Positions 8,001 to 16,811 of a stretch of DNA of 64,000 bases are shown here, piece after piece; the stretch's first letter is position 1, and each line of letters opens with the position of its first letter. Made by a program: the position numbers and the translations under genes. The notes beneath the pieces are model-generated. The model was not told the DNA's origin and made no database searches. It worked only from the letters and a program-made list of their open reading frames with translations. This stretch comes from Nocardioides marinisabuli. GTDB lineage: Bacteria; Actinomycetota; Actinomycetes; Propionibacteriales; Nocardioidaceae. The stretch spans positions 2,170,001-2,234,000 of the forward strand of contig NZ_CP059163.1 of the NCBI RefSeq assembly GCF_013466785.1. Direction: 5' to 3'.

Positions 8001-8772
8001 CAGATCGGTGACCCAAGTGCGGTTCGGTGCCGCGGCGCTCAAAGTGCTCGAGCAGGTCCCCGGCCCGTGTGCCGTCCTTGGCCGGGATCATGGTCCGGAC
8101 GCCCTTGTCGCGCCGCACCCCCGGCAGGCTCAGGGTGCGAGCGCCCGGTCCACGCTGCCCGCTGAGGCGTCGGCTCCCGTGGTGCGGCGCAGGTAGGCGG
8201 TCATCTTCCGGCGCCCGTAGGACCCCTGCGGTGTCAGCTTGCGCGCCACGACGTCGTCGGTGTCGTCCTTAGTGGACCAAGCGGTGCCGCGCACCGCGTC
8301 CACGTCGTGGACATCCGAGACGGTCCGGGCCGCGACGTGACGTCCGGGTCGTTTCCAACTGCGGAAGGTCCGCGCGGCGATCTGCCAGCCCTGCTCACGC
8401 AGGACCCGGCAGATCGACTCGACCCCGTAGCCCTCGGCTCTCATGGTGTCGAGAATGAAATGATCAGCGGTGGCGGGGGTCGAACTCCCGGCGAACAAAG
8501 TGGCTGCGGGCCGAAGATATCGACGTCCTCGAGCAGCCGACGATTCCCGGCCTGCAGCGCCTCGCTCCCAGCCCGCTCCCCGCTGTTCGCGCCAGCGCGT
8601 TGACCGCCGTCAGATCTGGGCGTGGAGCACCCAGCGGCGCACCGACCCCTTGCCGACCCTCACATGTTTGGCTACCACCGCCGCCGGCAATTCAGCGAGG
8701 GCACTCGCCCTGCTGTTCGTTGATCAGACGTACAGCCCTGGCCTTCACCTCCTGGTTGTTCTTCTTCGGCAT
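7990..8772 (-). pseudogene. IS3-type orfA/orfB remnant, right arm of an inverted pair
   Basis: Minus strand from ATG 8772: MPKKNNQEVKARAVRLINEQ, a frameshift and stop, then VVAKHVRVGKGSVRRWVL (orfA helix-turn-helix), further breaks, then from about 8490 FAGSSTPATADHFI and MRAEGYGVESICRVLREQGW, LTPQGSYGRRKMTAYLRR, VRTMIPAKDGTRAGDLLEH (orfB N-terminal half). It ends just after the RTW-VT motif at the palindrome. The likely IS end lies near 8826-8830. Several stops and shifts make it non-functional. Confidence 0.7.
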
Positions 8773-8863
8773 GGTGCCTGTCCTTCGGGACTCAAACAGG
8801 GCGACATCAAACCTGGGGCGCCTTAGGGTTGACTAAGTTACCGACGAAATGCGGCTCGACTTT

Positions 8864-9940
8864 TCACCCTATAGACGACACCCAGTCCTGAACCCTTGCA
8901 CTGAAAGCGTCTCGTGAAAAAGTGCGAGCATTGGCCAGGCAGGCTTCTTGCTCCCATGCATGGTCTAGTGCGGTCCTTGTCGCGTCTACCATGTCATCTA
9001 ACGACAGTGAAGACGACAGTACGCCGGTTTTACCCTGAATGACGGTGTCGAGCAAGCCACCTTGGGCGGGCCCAACTACCGGCGTTCCGGCGGCCTGGGC
9101 CTCGACCGGGATTATGCCGAAGTCCTCCACGGTTGGAAAAAGAAGTAACCGCGACGCCCGAAAAAGGTGCCGTAACTCCGTATCGCTAGCCCGTGGATAG
9201 AAGGTTACGTTGGCGCCTAGTTCAGCAGCCAAGCTCCGCAAATTCGTTTGCATCGGTCCGCGACCCACGATGGTCAATTGCTCGTTGAGGCTATGCGCTA
9301 TCCGAATGGCCAGATCAAAGCCCTTGTAGGGGATGAGTCGGCCAACCGCAACCAGTCCTTCACGCTGGGCAGCGCCTAAGTCCTTCGCGAAGAAGTCTAC
9401 GTCAACGGGGGGCGGGATGACTACGGCTTCTCTGTCGTATATCTGGGCGATTCGAGCGGCGACTGTGCTTGAGTTGGCGGCGAAAGAGTCAACCCATCGA
9501 GTCGACTGAAGATCCCAACTTTTGAGTGCCGCACGTGCAGGTCGAAGAAAGGGCGAAGATGCCCGCGCGTCAATTTCAGGATTCCAGACATACCGCATCG
9601 GTGCGTGCACGTAGCAGAAGTGTAGTGCGCTTCTGCCAGGCCGGAATCCCTTGACGCAGGCGTGGCTCGAGGTGAGGACGCGATCGTATTGGTTATGCTT
9701 GCCCAGCATGCGCCAAGCTAACGGCATTAGGGGCAAACTGAAATTTCGATTGTCTCGAAGAAAATCAACTCTGTCGATAAAGCTAGTCTCTATAGGCCGA
9801 CCTTGAGTCTCGAGAGGAACTCCAGGCGTGTGTGTCAATGAGTACAAGTCGGCCTGGGGGTAGATGTCGGCAAGGGCCTCGAATACCTTTTCGCTTCCAG
9901 CGCGCGCCGATATCCACTCGTGTGCAATTGCGGTGTGCAA
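8864..9940 (-). CDS. family 4 glycosyltransferase
   Basis: 358 residues of GT-B fold. The N-terminal IAHEWISARAGSEKVFEALA is typical of GT4 enzymes of exopolysaccharide loci; the C-terminal half has VAVGRLIPYKGFDLAI, TIVGRGP and the nucleotide-sugar motif FPTVEDFGIIPVEAQAAGTP (the EDFGI-E pair). It transfers a hexose from an NDP- or GDP-sugar to the lipid-linked intermediate. The start is TTG 9940; an ATG 21 nt further upstream is in another frame. It is transcribed toward the mobile-element region, opposite to the first five genes, and lies downstream of the initiating transferase at 10232. Confidence 0.85.
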   Translation of the reverse strand: MHTAIAHEWISARAGSEKVFEALADIYPQADLYSLTHTPGVPLETQGRPIETSFIDRVDFLRDNRNFSLPLMPLAWRMLGKHNQYDRVLTSSHACVKGFRPGRSALHFCYVHAPMRYVWNPEIDARASSPFLRPARAALKSWDLQSTRWVDSFAANSSTVAARIAQIYDREAVVIPPPVDVDFFAKDLGAAQREGLVAVGRLIPYKGFDLAIRIAHSLNEQLTIVGRGPMQTNLRSLAAELGANVTFYPRASDTELRHLFRASRLLLFPTVEDFGIIPVEAQAAGTPVVGPAQGGLLDTVIQGKTGVLSSSLSLDDMVDATRTALDHAWEQEACLANARTFSRDAFSARVQDWVSSIG

Positions 9941-10231
9941 AACGGTGCTACTCTCATGTGAGGGTCAAACTTACAAGTTGCTGATCGGAAACTGGCGAGC
10001 GGCGGTCCATCGAGGTAGATAGCCGCGCCTGCGCCGGTAAAGTGGCCTGCTGAGGGCTCGGTTGTCGCGCCGCTCAAAGAATTGCCACTTTGACAACGCC
10101 TCGCAGTCCTGGCGCCTACTGTTGGCCGACCGTCCTGCAGCGACATCGCTGTTGTGCGGGTCCGGGTTGTCTCTTCGTCACTTGAATGGCAGAGCGCTTG
10201 CGTGCGCCGAACGCTGACTGGACGCCCGTAC
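9941..10231. other. 291-bp gap between two glycan genes
   Basis: No convincing gene on either strand. An open frame on the minus strand (9835-10266) crosses both neighbours out of frame and has no recognisable motif. The stretch is poorer in GC than the genes after 11.8 kb and may carry the promoter of the GT4 gene. Confidence 0.5.
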
Positions 10232-11698
10232 TCAGTAGGCTCCTCGACTGCTGAGCACAGCCCCAACGGTTCGACCTAAAATGGAAAGATCTTGGAGCAT
10301 CGACCAGTTGTCAACATAGTAGAGGTCGAGGCGCATTGCTTCCGCGACCGTCAGGTCGTTGCGACCAGAGACCTGCCATAGGCCAGTCATGCCGGGACGT
10401 ACGTGCAGTCTGCGACTCATCGAGTCGTCGTACAGCGCCACTTCACGTGCGACCTGCGGACGAGGCCCGACTAGGCTCATCTGTCCCAAGAAGACGTTGA
10501 ACAATTGCGGAAGTTCGTCCACCGAAAGTCGGCGCATCCACCGACCGGGTGGAGTGATGCGCGGGTCGTCCTTCATCTTGAAAAGCAGCGCTGACGCGCC
10601 GTTCTCTTCTTGTAGATCTGCGACTAGCGATTCGGCGTTCTGCACCATAGTGCGGAACTTGAAGCATGCGAACTCATCGCCATTGCGACCCACGCGGTTG
10701 TGACGAAAGAAGATTGGGCCGCGGTCGTAGAGTCTTATCTGCAACGCTATCAACAGAAATAGGGGTGCGAAGGCGCAGATCAAAGCGGCTGAACCGATAA
10801 GGTCGAAAGTGCGCTTACCCCATCGGGAGGCGTCGCTCCAGGTTGGTGGCTCGATGTGCATGAGCGGAAGGCCGCCGACGGGCCGGATCGTGATCCGCTC
10901 GTTCGAGATGTCGGTGACGCTGGGCGCGATGACTACTTGGACCTGGTCCTGTTCGAGGTCCCACACGACCTTACGGAACTGAGCCGAAGAGCCTACGGCG
11001 CCACCGGCGAAAAAGAGTGCATCCGCGCGGTGATGCTTGACCAATGAGGTGGCCTCGTTGGCGTTTCCGAGGACAGGAAGACCGGTCGCCGTCTCCTCGC
11101 TGAGGTCGTACTCGGGAGTGAGTGCTCCGATGACCTCATAGCCTAGCCAAAGCTCTCGACCCAAGACGCCTGCGACCTCGTCGATATGGGACCGAGTGCC
11201 TGCTATTAGAACTCTTTGGCGGAGCAGTCCACGACGTCGAGCTGTGTGGAGCGCTCGACGAAGCAGGAAGCGTCCCAGAAAAAGGGCGGGAATGCCGAGG
11301 CCGTAGGCAAGGACGAAGAATCCTCGAGATAGGTCGAACTTCAACAAGTACGATCCCACGCCCGTGGCCCCAGCCGCCAGTAGGCTGGCGTTCAGCACGC
11401 GCCGGTACTCATCGGTGCCGGCGCCGAACACGTCATGGTGGTACGAGCCAAGGATCATAAGGGTCACGATCCAGCCGGTGATCATCAGGGGACCGGCGAT
11501 GACTAGTTGCTGCTCTACCGATGCGGAGGACGCAAAGACGTCGAGGTAGCGGCGCCCAACGATGGCAACCAAGCCCACCACGGTCATCAGGACAACGTCG
11601 ATGATGAGCGCCGAGGTCGGCAGGTAACGCAGCATCCGGCTGGGGGTCGCGGGCGTCGCGGATGAGACTGACTGCGTGTGCTCGGACGTGGTGGTCAC
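10232..11698 (-). CDS. polyprenyl-phosphate glycosyl-1-phosphate transferase (initiating enzyme)
   Basis: 488 residues of the WbaP/CpsE type. The N-terminal half has about five membrane helices (RYLPTSALIIDVVLMTVV onward) and a Rossmann-like region (QRVLIAGTRSHIDEVAGVLG); the C-terminal bacterial sugar transferase domain has KRTFDLIGSAALI, FKFRTMVQNAE, DELPQLFNVFLGQMSLVGPRP and RPGMTGLWQVSGRN. It attaches the first sugar phosphate to undecaprenyl phosphate and starts the repeat unit. GTG 11698 was chosen over an upstream ATG at 11779 because GGGGAG lies 5-6 nt before it. This gene marks the edge between the lower-GC glycan locus and the high-GC backbone. Confidence 0.92.
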   Translation of the reverse strand: MTTTSEHTQSVSSATPATPSRMLRYLPTSALIIDVVLMTVVGLVAIVGRRYLDVFASSASVEQQLVIAGPLMITGWIVTLMILGSYHHDVFGAGTDEYRRVLNASLLAAGATGVGSYLLKFDLSRGFFVLAYGLGIPALFLGRFLLRRALHTARRRGLLRQRVLIAGTRSHIDEVAGVLGRELWLGYEVIGALTPEYDLSEETATGLPVLGNANEATSLVKHHRADALFFAGGAVGSSAQFRKVVWDLEQDQVQVVIAPSVTDISNERITIRPVGGLPLMHIEPPTWSDASRWGKRTFDLIGSAALICAFAPLFLLIALQIRLYDRGPIFFRHNRVGRNGDEFACFKFRTMVQNAESLVADLQEENGASALLFKMKDDPRITPPGRWMRRLSVDELPQLFNVFLGQMSLVGPRPQVAREVALYDDSMSRRLHVRPGMTGLWQVSGRNDLTVAEAMRLDLYYVDNWSMLQDLSILGRTVGAVLSSRGAY

Positions 11699-11882
11699 GT
11701 CAACTCCCCATGGTGCTGTAGAACGACGGCTGAGCGCCGGAGACGCGCCGACTTTACGCTTCGAACGGCTCAGGTGCATATCGCGGAGATGAACCCGCTG
11801 TAAATTGCCTCACCGCTCTGGACCGGCTCGTCGGGTGGGACGCGCGACCTAGTCGCAGCGGCGGCGCCGTACGCTCACCGCC

Positions 11883-12653
11883 GTGAGCGAGGAGACCCCC
11901 GACCTGCTGGTGACCCGAGGTGACGGCGTGGTGGAGGTGACCTTCGACCGGCCGCAGCGGCACAACGCCTTCACCCGCGACATGTATGGCGCGCTCAAGG
12001 ACCTCTGCGCCGAGCTGCGCCAGACCCCCGACGTGCGGGCGCTGGTCCTGCGCGGCGCCGGGGGACGGGCGTTCGCGGCCGGCAACGAGATCTCCGACTT
12101 CCTCGAGCAGGACCCGGTCGCCTACGAGGACTGGATTCGCGAACTGCTCGAGTCGCTCTTCTCCCTGCCCCAGGTCACCATCGCCGCCATCGACGGCGTC
12201 TGCGTGGGCGGGGGACTGGCCGTGGCCACGCACTGCGACCTGCGGATCGCCACCGCTGGCTCCCGCTTCGGCTACCCGATCGCCCGCACCCTCGGCAACG
12301 CCCTGGCTGCCTCGATCGTCTACCGCTGCGCCACCGTCTTCGGTGAGCCCATCACCCGCGAGATGCTGCTGGCCTCCCGGCTGGTCAGCGCCGACCGGGC
12401 GTACGCCGTCGGGGCGCTGATGAGCGTCACCGAGGACCTCGACGCCGAGCTGGCCACGATCCTCGACGGGCTGCGCGCCGCCTCACCGGTCACGCTGCGG
12501 GCCACCAAAGGCCAGCTGCTCGATCGCGCCCAGCGGCTCGAGGCCTCGCCAGCCGGGGACACCGACCTGCTGCGCGAGGTCTACACCGGCCCCGACTTCG
12601 CCGAGGGGGTGCGGGCGTTCCTGGCCAAGGAGAGGCCCGCGTTCGGACGCTGA
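11883..12653 (+). CDS. crotonase-superfamily protein lacking catalytic glutamates
   Basis: 256 residues with the crotonase fold: FDRPQRHNAFTRDMY, oxyanion-hole region AGGRAFAAGNEISDF and IDGVCVGGGLAVATHCDLRIA. In enoyl-CoA hydratases two glutamates (in GGGxE and in xPEx) activate water; here those places read GGGLA and GYPIA, so ordinary hydration is unlikely. It may be an isomerase- or decarboxylase-type member with another chemistry. TACGCT at 11870-11875, 7 nt before GTG 11883, suggests a leaderless transcript. It is divergent from the initiating transferase, and the RibD-like gene follows after 72 nt. Confidence 0.8.
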   Translation: MSEETPDLLVTRGDGVVEVTFDRPQRHNAFTRDMYGALKDLCAELRQTPDVRALVLRGAGGRAFAAGNEISDFLEQDPVAYEDWIRELLESLFSLPQVTIAAIDGVCVGGGLAVATHCDLRIATAGSRFGYPIARTLGNALAASIVYRCATVFGEPITREMLLASRLVSADRAYAVGALMSVTEDLDAELATILDGLRAASPVTLRATKGQLLDRAQRLEASPAGDTDLLREVYTGPDFAEGVRAFLAKERPAFGR

Positions 12654-12725
12654 GACGAGCCTGAGACAGTAGGTGCGCGTCGACGCGACCGGTTGGCGCG
12701 GAGTCCTGGGGGATGGAGTAGGCCC

Positions 12726-13415
12726 ATGCGAGTGCTGTTCGGTGCGACACCCAACGACGAGGTCAGCGACGACGACCTGACGACGCTCTACGCCTCGGAG
12801 GCCAGCGCCGCCAAGCCGTGGATGCGCTGCAACATGGTCAGCACCGTCGACGGCAGCGCCACCGGTGCCGCCGGTGACTCCGGCTCCATCAACAACGACG
12901 CCGACGGCCGGGTCTTCCACACCCTGCGCGCGCTCGCTGACGTGATCGTCGTCGGCGCCGGCACCGCTAAGGCCGAGCGCTACGGGCCCACCGACCGGCC
13001 GATCGTGCTGGTCAGCCGCAAGGCCCAGGTGCCCGAGTCGCTGCGCGACGCGCCCGCCGGGTCGGTCTACCTGGCCACCTGCTCGCGCTCCGACGGCGTC
13101 GACTCCGCCCGCGAGATCCTCGGCGAGGAGCACGTGCTCACGCTCGGCTCGCACCGCGTCGACCTGCCGCTGCTCAAGAAGGAGCTCGCCGAGCGGGGCT
13201 GGGTCAACCAGCTCTGCGAGGGCGGCCCCCACCTGCTGCGCGACCTGGTCTTCCAGGGCTGCGTCGACGAGCTGACCGCCACCACCGTGCCGCAGCTCGT
13301 GGGCGGCATCAACGGCCGGATCACCGAGGGCGCGCCGATCCAGACCGAGCTCGACCTGACCCTGCTGCTCGAGGACCACGGCACGCTGCTCGGTCGCTGG
13401 CGCGTCAAGAACTAA
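12726..13415 (+). CDS. RibD C-terminal/dihydrofolate-reductase-like reductase
   Basis: 229 residues matching the stand-alone pyrimidine reductase (RibD_C) family of actinobacteria: MRCNMVSTVDGSATG, SINNDADGRVFHTLRALADV, IVVGAGTAKAERYGP, and LCEGGPHLLRDLVFQG near residue 165, which binds NADPH in this fold. It probably reduces a riboflavin or F420-like pyrimidine intermediate, but many such paralogues have no proven substrate. ATG 12726 has GGAG at 12715-12718; an earlier in-frame start at 12693 lacks a ribosome site. No other riboflavin genes lie nearby. Confidence 0.8.
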   Translation: MRVLFGATPNDEVSDDDLTTLYASEASAAKPWMRCNMVSTVDGSATGAAGDSGSINNDADGRVFHTLRALADVIVVGAGTAKAERYGPTDRPIVLVSRKAQVPESLRDAPAGSVYLATCSRSDGVDSAREILGEEHVLTLGSHRVDLPLLKKELAERGWVNQLCEGGPHLLRDLVFQGCVDELTATTVPQLVGGINGRITEGAPIQTELDLTLLLEDHGTLLGRWRVKN

Positions 13416-13485
13416 TCACGCAGACTGGCGACCGGCTCGCTCTCGGATCTCGGGGGAGCCGACCACCCACGACGAGACGGACACG

Positions 13486-16103
13486 ATGACTCGCTCCCGC
13501 CTGGCCGTGCTGGCCGCCACCGCGATGGCCGCCGGCTTGCTGCCCGCCCTGTCCATCACCGGCTCCGCCGCTGCCGCGCCGATCACCCTGCGCGCCGCGT
13601 CCGACGCCGACGACATCTTCACCACGCTGCCGGGCTTCGAGCCCGACGGTGACCGGGTGCGGGTCGAGGCCTCCGACTTCGCCGCCGTGCGGGTCGACCT
13701 CGGCGCCGCCCGCCGCGCCCTGGCCGGGCGCCGCAGCGCGTCGCCAAGCGCGGCGAGGTCTTCGAGCTGCCCACCCCCGACGGCGACACCGAGCGGTTCT
13801 CGGTGCACCGCACCACGGTGATGGAGCCCGAGCTGGCCGCCGCCCACCCCGAGCTGCGCACCTACGCCGGGCAGTCGCTGGACACCCCCGGGCGCAGCGT
13901 CGCCCTCGACATCACCCCGCTCGGACTGCACGCCTCGGTGCGCGGGCCCGGCGGCGACTACCTCGTCGACCCGGCGTACGACGGGCGCGGCACCACCGAG
14001 CACGTCAGCTACTACACCAAGGACGCCACCACGCCGGTGCCCGACCTGCTCGAGCAGGAGGAGCCGCGCGACATCAGCGCCCGCGTCGCCACCCGCGCCG
14101 CCGACGACGAGGCCGGGGAGCCGGTCACCCGACGCACCTACCGGATCGCGATCGGCAACGACCCGTCGTACGCGGCGTACTTCGGCACCGAGAACGTGAT
14201 GGCCGAGAAGGTCACGCTGATGACCCGGGTCAACCAGGTCTACAACGACGACCTCGGCATCCGGATGGTCCTGATCAACGACTCCGAGGACCTCAACTTC
14301 GACACCGAGGCCAAGGCCCAGGGCCCCGACGGGCCCTGCGGTGCGGCCCCCTGCTTCGACCCGCCGGTCGGCGACCCGGAGAGCGACGACTACGAGCCCG
14401 GGATGCTGGAGTACTGCAGCCCCGGCGCGCTCGGGCGGATGCGCACCGTGCTTGGCCAGGTCGTGGGCGCCGACGCCTACGACCTCGGTCACCTGGTGCT
14501 CGGCGTCAACGGCGGCGGCGTCGCCTACCTCGGCGTCGTCGGCCAGGACTACTCCTCGGGCGGCTGCACCGGCCTGCCCGAGCCGCGCGGCGACTTCTTC
14601 GCCATCGACTACGTGGCCCACGAGATCGGCCACCAGTTCGCCGGCAACCACACCTTCAACGGCACCAAGGGCGCCTGCGGCGGCAATATCGCCGACGCCT
14701 CCGTCGAGCCCGGCTCGGGCTCCTCGGTGATGGCCTACGCCGGCATCTGCGGCACCGACGACCTGCAGCCGCACACCGACCCCTACTTCTCCCAGCTCAC
14801 CGTTGCTGAGGTCACCTCGTTCGTGACCGAGCGGGTGCGCTCGGCCTACGAGGTGCAGACGGTCTCGCTACGCGGCTTCGACAGCCCCGGCGACTCCTTC
14901 GACATCAGCTTCGGTGACGAGACCCGCACCCTGACCCGGGGCGAGAACTACAACCGTCCCGGCGTCGAGGCCGCGGTCGAGGAGGTCACCGGCGTCAATG
15001 TGCGGATCGCGCGCTGGGGCTACGACGCCTACAGCGACTTCTCCCAGGCCATCGCCAACCCCGGCGTGCCCAGCGACGCCGGCTTCCAGGTGATCTTCAA
15101 CGACGAGCTCGACCCCTTCGGCGGCGGCACCGGCACGCGCAAGAACTACACCTCGCTCGCCGTCACCGGCGCCGGTGACGTGACCGGCTTCGTCGGTGAG
15201 ACCGCCAAGGGCGGCCCGGCCTCCAACCGCGGCGACCAGGTCGCGGTGACGGCCAACCACAAGCCGGTCGTCGACGCCGGCAAGAACCGGGTCATCCCCA
15301 CCCAGACCCCCTTCGAGCTGAAGGGCTCGGCGACCGACGCCGACGCCGATCAGGACCTGACCTACCTGTGGGAGCAGAACAACACCGGCCTGGGCACCGC
15401 GCTGACCAACAACCGGAAGCGCTTCGGCCCGCTCTTCCGGGTCTTCAGCGACAATGCGGTCGTCACCGACGAGGCGGCCCTGCTCAGCCCCTCGCCCGGC
15501 CAGAACAGCGCCGGCTCCAGCGCCACGCGCAGCTTCCCCGACCTGGCGCAGGTGCTGCGCGGCGTCACCAACGCCAAGACCGGCACCTGCCCCACACCGA
15601 GGATCGACACCGAGGCCGAGGAGACCGCCGGCGAGCCGATCCTCACCGACGACGAGCTCGACTGCTTCTCGGAGTTCCTGCCTACCCGCGATTACCAGGG
15701 CACCGGCTCCGACCGCGGCCGCAAGCTGGTCTTCCGGCTCACCGCCCGCGACGGCTTCACCGAGGGCGGTGGGTCGTCGTACGACGACGTCAAGCTGCGG
15801 CTGAAGAAGAAGGCCGGACCGTTCCTGGTCAAGAACTTCGACGACGGCGAGACCATCAAGGGCGGCAAGAAGGTCCGGATCGCCTGGGACGTCAACCGGA
15901 CCAAGTCGCTGGCCAAGAAGGTGCGCATCAAGCTCTCGACCGACAACGGCGAGACCTGGAGCAACGTCGAACGCAAGACCGCCAACGACGGCGCCGTGCG
16001 GGTCAAGATTCCGGACGTGACCGCCGAGAAGGCGTGGTTCAAGATCGAGGCCCGCGGCAACATCTTCTACGACGTCAACGACCAGGCCTTTTCGATCGAG
16101 TAG
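13486..16103 (+). pseudogene. secreted reprolysin-like zinc metalloprotease, single-base frameshift
   Basis: The first frame (13486 on) gives a signal peptide (SRLAVLAATAMAAGLLPALS, ending AAAAP) and a start of the propeptide up to ARRALAG. The remainder is in another frame (through 16103) from APQRVAKRGEVFELPTPDG onward. One base is missing in the G/C run near 13725-13735. Downstream is a complete catalytic domain with HEIGHQFAGNH (zinc-binding HExxHxxGxxH) and SSVMAYAG (Met-turn), then an Ig/PKD-like segment and a C-terminal beta domain (VRIAWDVNRTKSLAKKVRIK). Intact, it would be an extracellular protease of about 870 residues. Either a true frameshift or a sequencing error; the rest of the gene shows no decay. 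Confidence 0.85.
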
Positions 16104-16148
16104 GTGCCTCGTCGGGGCTCCGAGGGTGAGGTGGGTGCCTTGCTCGCT

Positions 16149-16200
16149 GGGTCTCGACGACACTCGTCGCTGGCGCTCCTCGTTGCTCGACCAACGGTGG
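16149..16200 (+). repeat. dispersed ~50-bp repeat, copy A
   Basis: Starts GGGTCTCGACGAC and ends GCTCGACCAACGGTGG. It lies between the metalloprotease and the rhomboid gene. The middle (ACTCGTCGCTGGCGCTCCTCG) is diverged from the later copies. See the finding on the repeat family. Confidence 0.85.
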
Positions 16201-16223
16201 GCTGGCCTGCCTAGGCTGGGGGA

Positions 16224-16811
16224 GTGAGCACCTCGACCCCGACCCGCACCTCGACCTGGCCCATCGCCGCCGCGGTCTCGCTCGGCTTCGTGGCGCTGTT
16301 GTGGGTCCTCGAGATCGGCGACCAGCTCACCCCCGGCGCCACGCTCGACGACAACGGCATCCGGCCGCGCACCGACGAGGGCCTGGTCGGGGTGCTGCTG
16401 GCGCCGCTGCTGCACGGCAGCTGGGGCCACCTGATCAGCAACTCCGGGCTCGCGCTGCTCCTGTTCTTCCTCGTGCTCGTCGGGAGTGTCTCGCGCGGCC
16501 TGCTCGCCACCGCCGTCATCTGGGCGGTCGCCGGGCTGGGCACCTGGCTCGTCGCCGGCTCCGGCACCAGCCACATCGGCGCCTCCGGGCTGGTCTTCGG
16601 GTGGCTGACCTACCTGGTCGTGCGCGGCTTCTTCGCCCGCAGCGCGGGGCAGATCGTGGTCGGGCTGGTGCTGTTCCTGATGTACGGGTCGATCCTGTGG
16701 GGCGTGCTGCCCGGGCAGCCTGGGATCTCCTGGCAGGGGCACCTCTTCGGGGCCCTCGGAGGGGTGCTGGCAGCGAGACTGCTGGCGCCGAGTCGGGTGG
16801 CTACTCGCTGA
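16224..16811 (+). CDS. rhomboid-family intramembrane serine protease
   Basis: 195 residues, about six membrane helices. The catalytic serine is in HIGASGLVFGWL (GxSG) and the catalytic histidine in ISWQGHLFGALGG of the last helix; LLHGSWGHLISNS supplies the helix-2 HxxxN-like motif. It cleaves membrane proteins within the bilayer. GTG 16224 follows TAGGCT (16212-16217) by 6 nt and also a GGGGGA stretch, so it may be leaderless. The 3' end overlaps the convergent rmlCD gene by 11 nt. Substrates are unknown. Confidence 0.88.
   Translation: MSTSTPTRTSTWPIAAAVSLGFVALLWVLEIGDQLTPGATLDDNGIRPRTDEGLVGVLLAPLLHGSWGHLISNSGLALLLFFLVLVGSVSRGLLATAVIWAVAGLGTWLVAGSGTSHIGASGLVFGWLTYLVVRGFFARSAGQIVVGLVLFLMYGSILWGVLPGQPGISWQGHLFGALGGVLAARLLAPSRVATR

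Noticed and set aside
7534..8118. 194-residue minus-strand frame over the left IS remnant
   Set aside because: It is antisense to the recognisable transposase remnant and spans the palindrome junction.
9835..10266. Possible 143-residue gene between GT4 and the initiating transferase
   Set aside because: Overlaps both neighbours out of frame, no motif, no ribosome site.
13416..16742. Long open frames on the minus strand opposite the metalloprotease and rhomboid genes
   Set aside because: They are mirror frames of GC-rich coding DNA with Gly/Val/Arg-rich translations, no domains and no ribosome sites.
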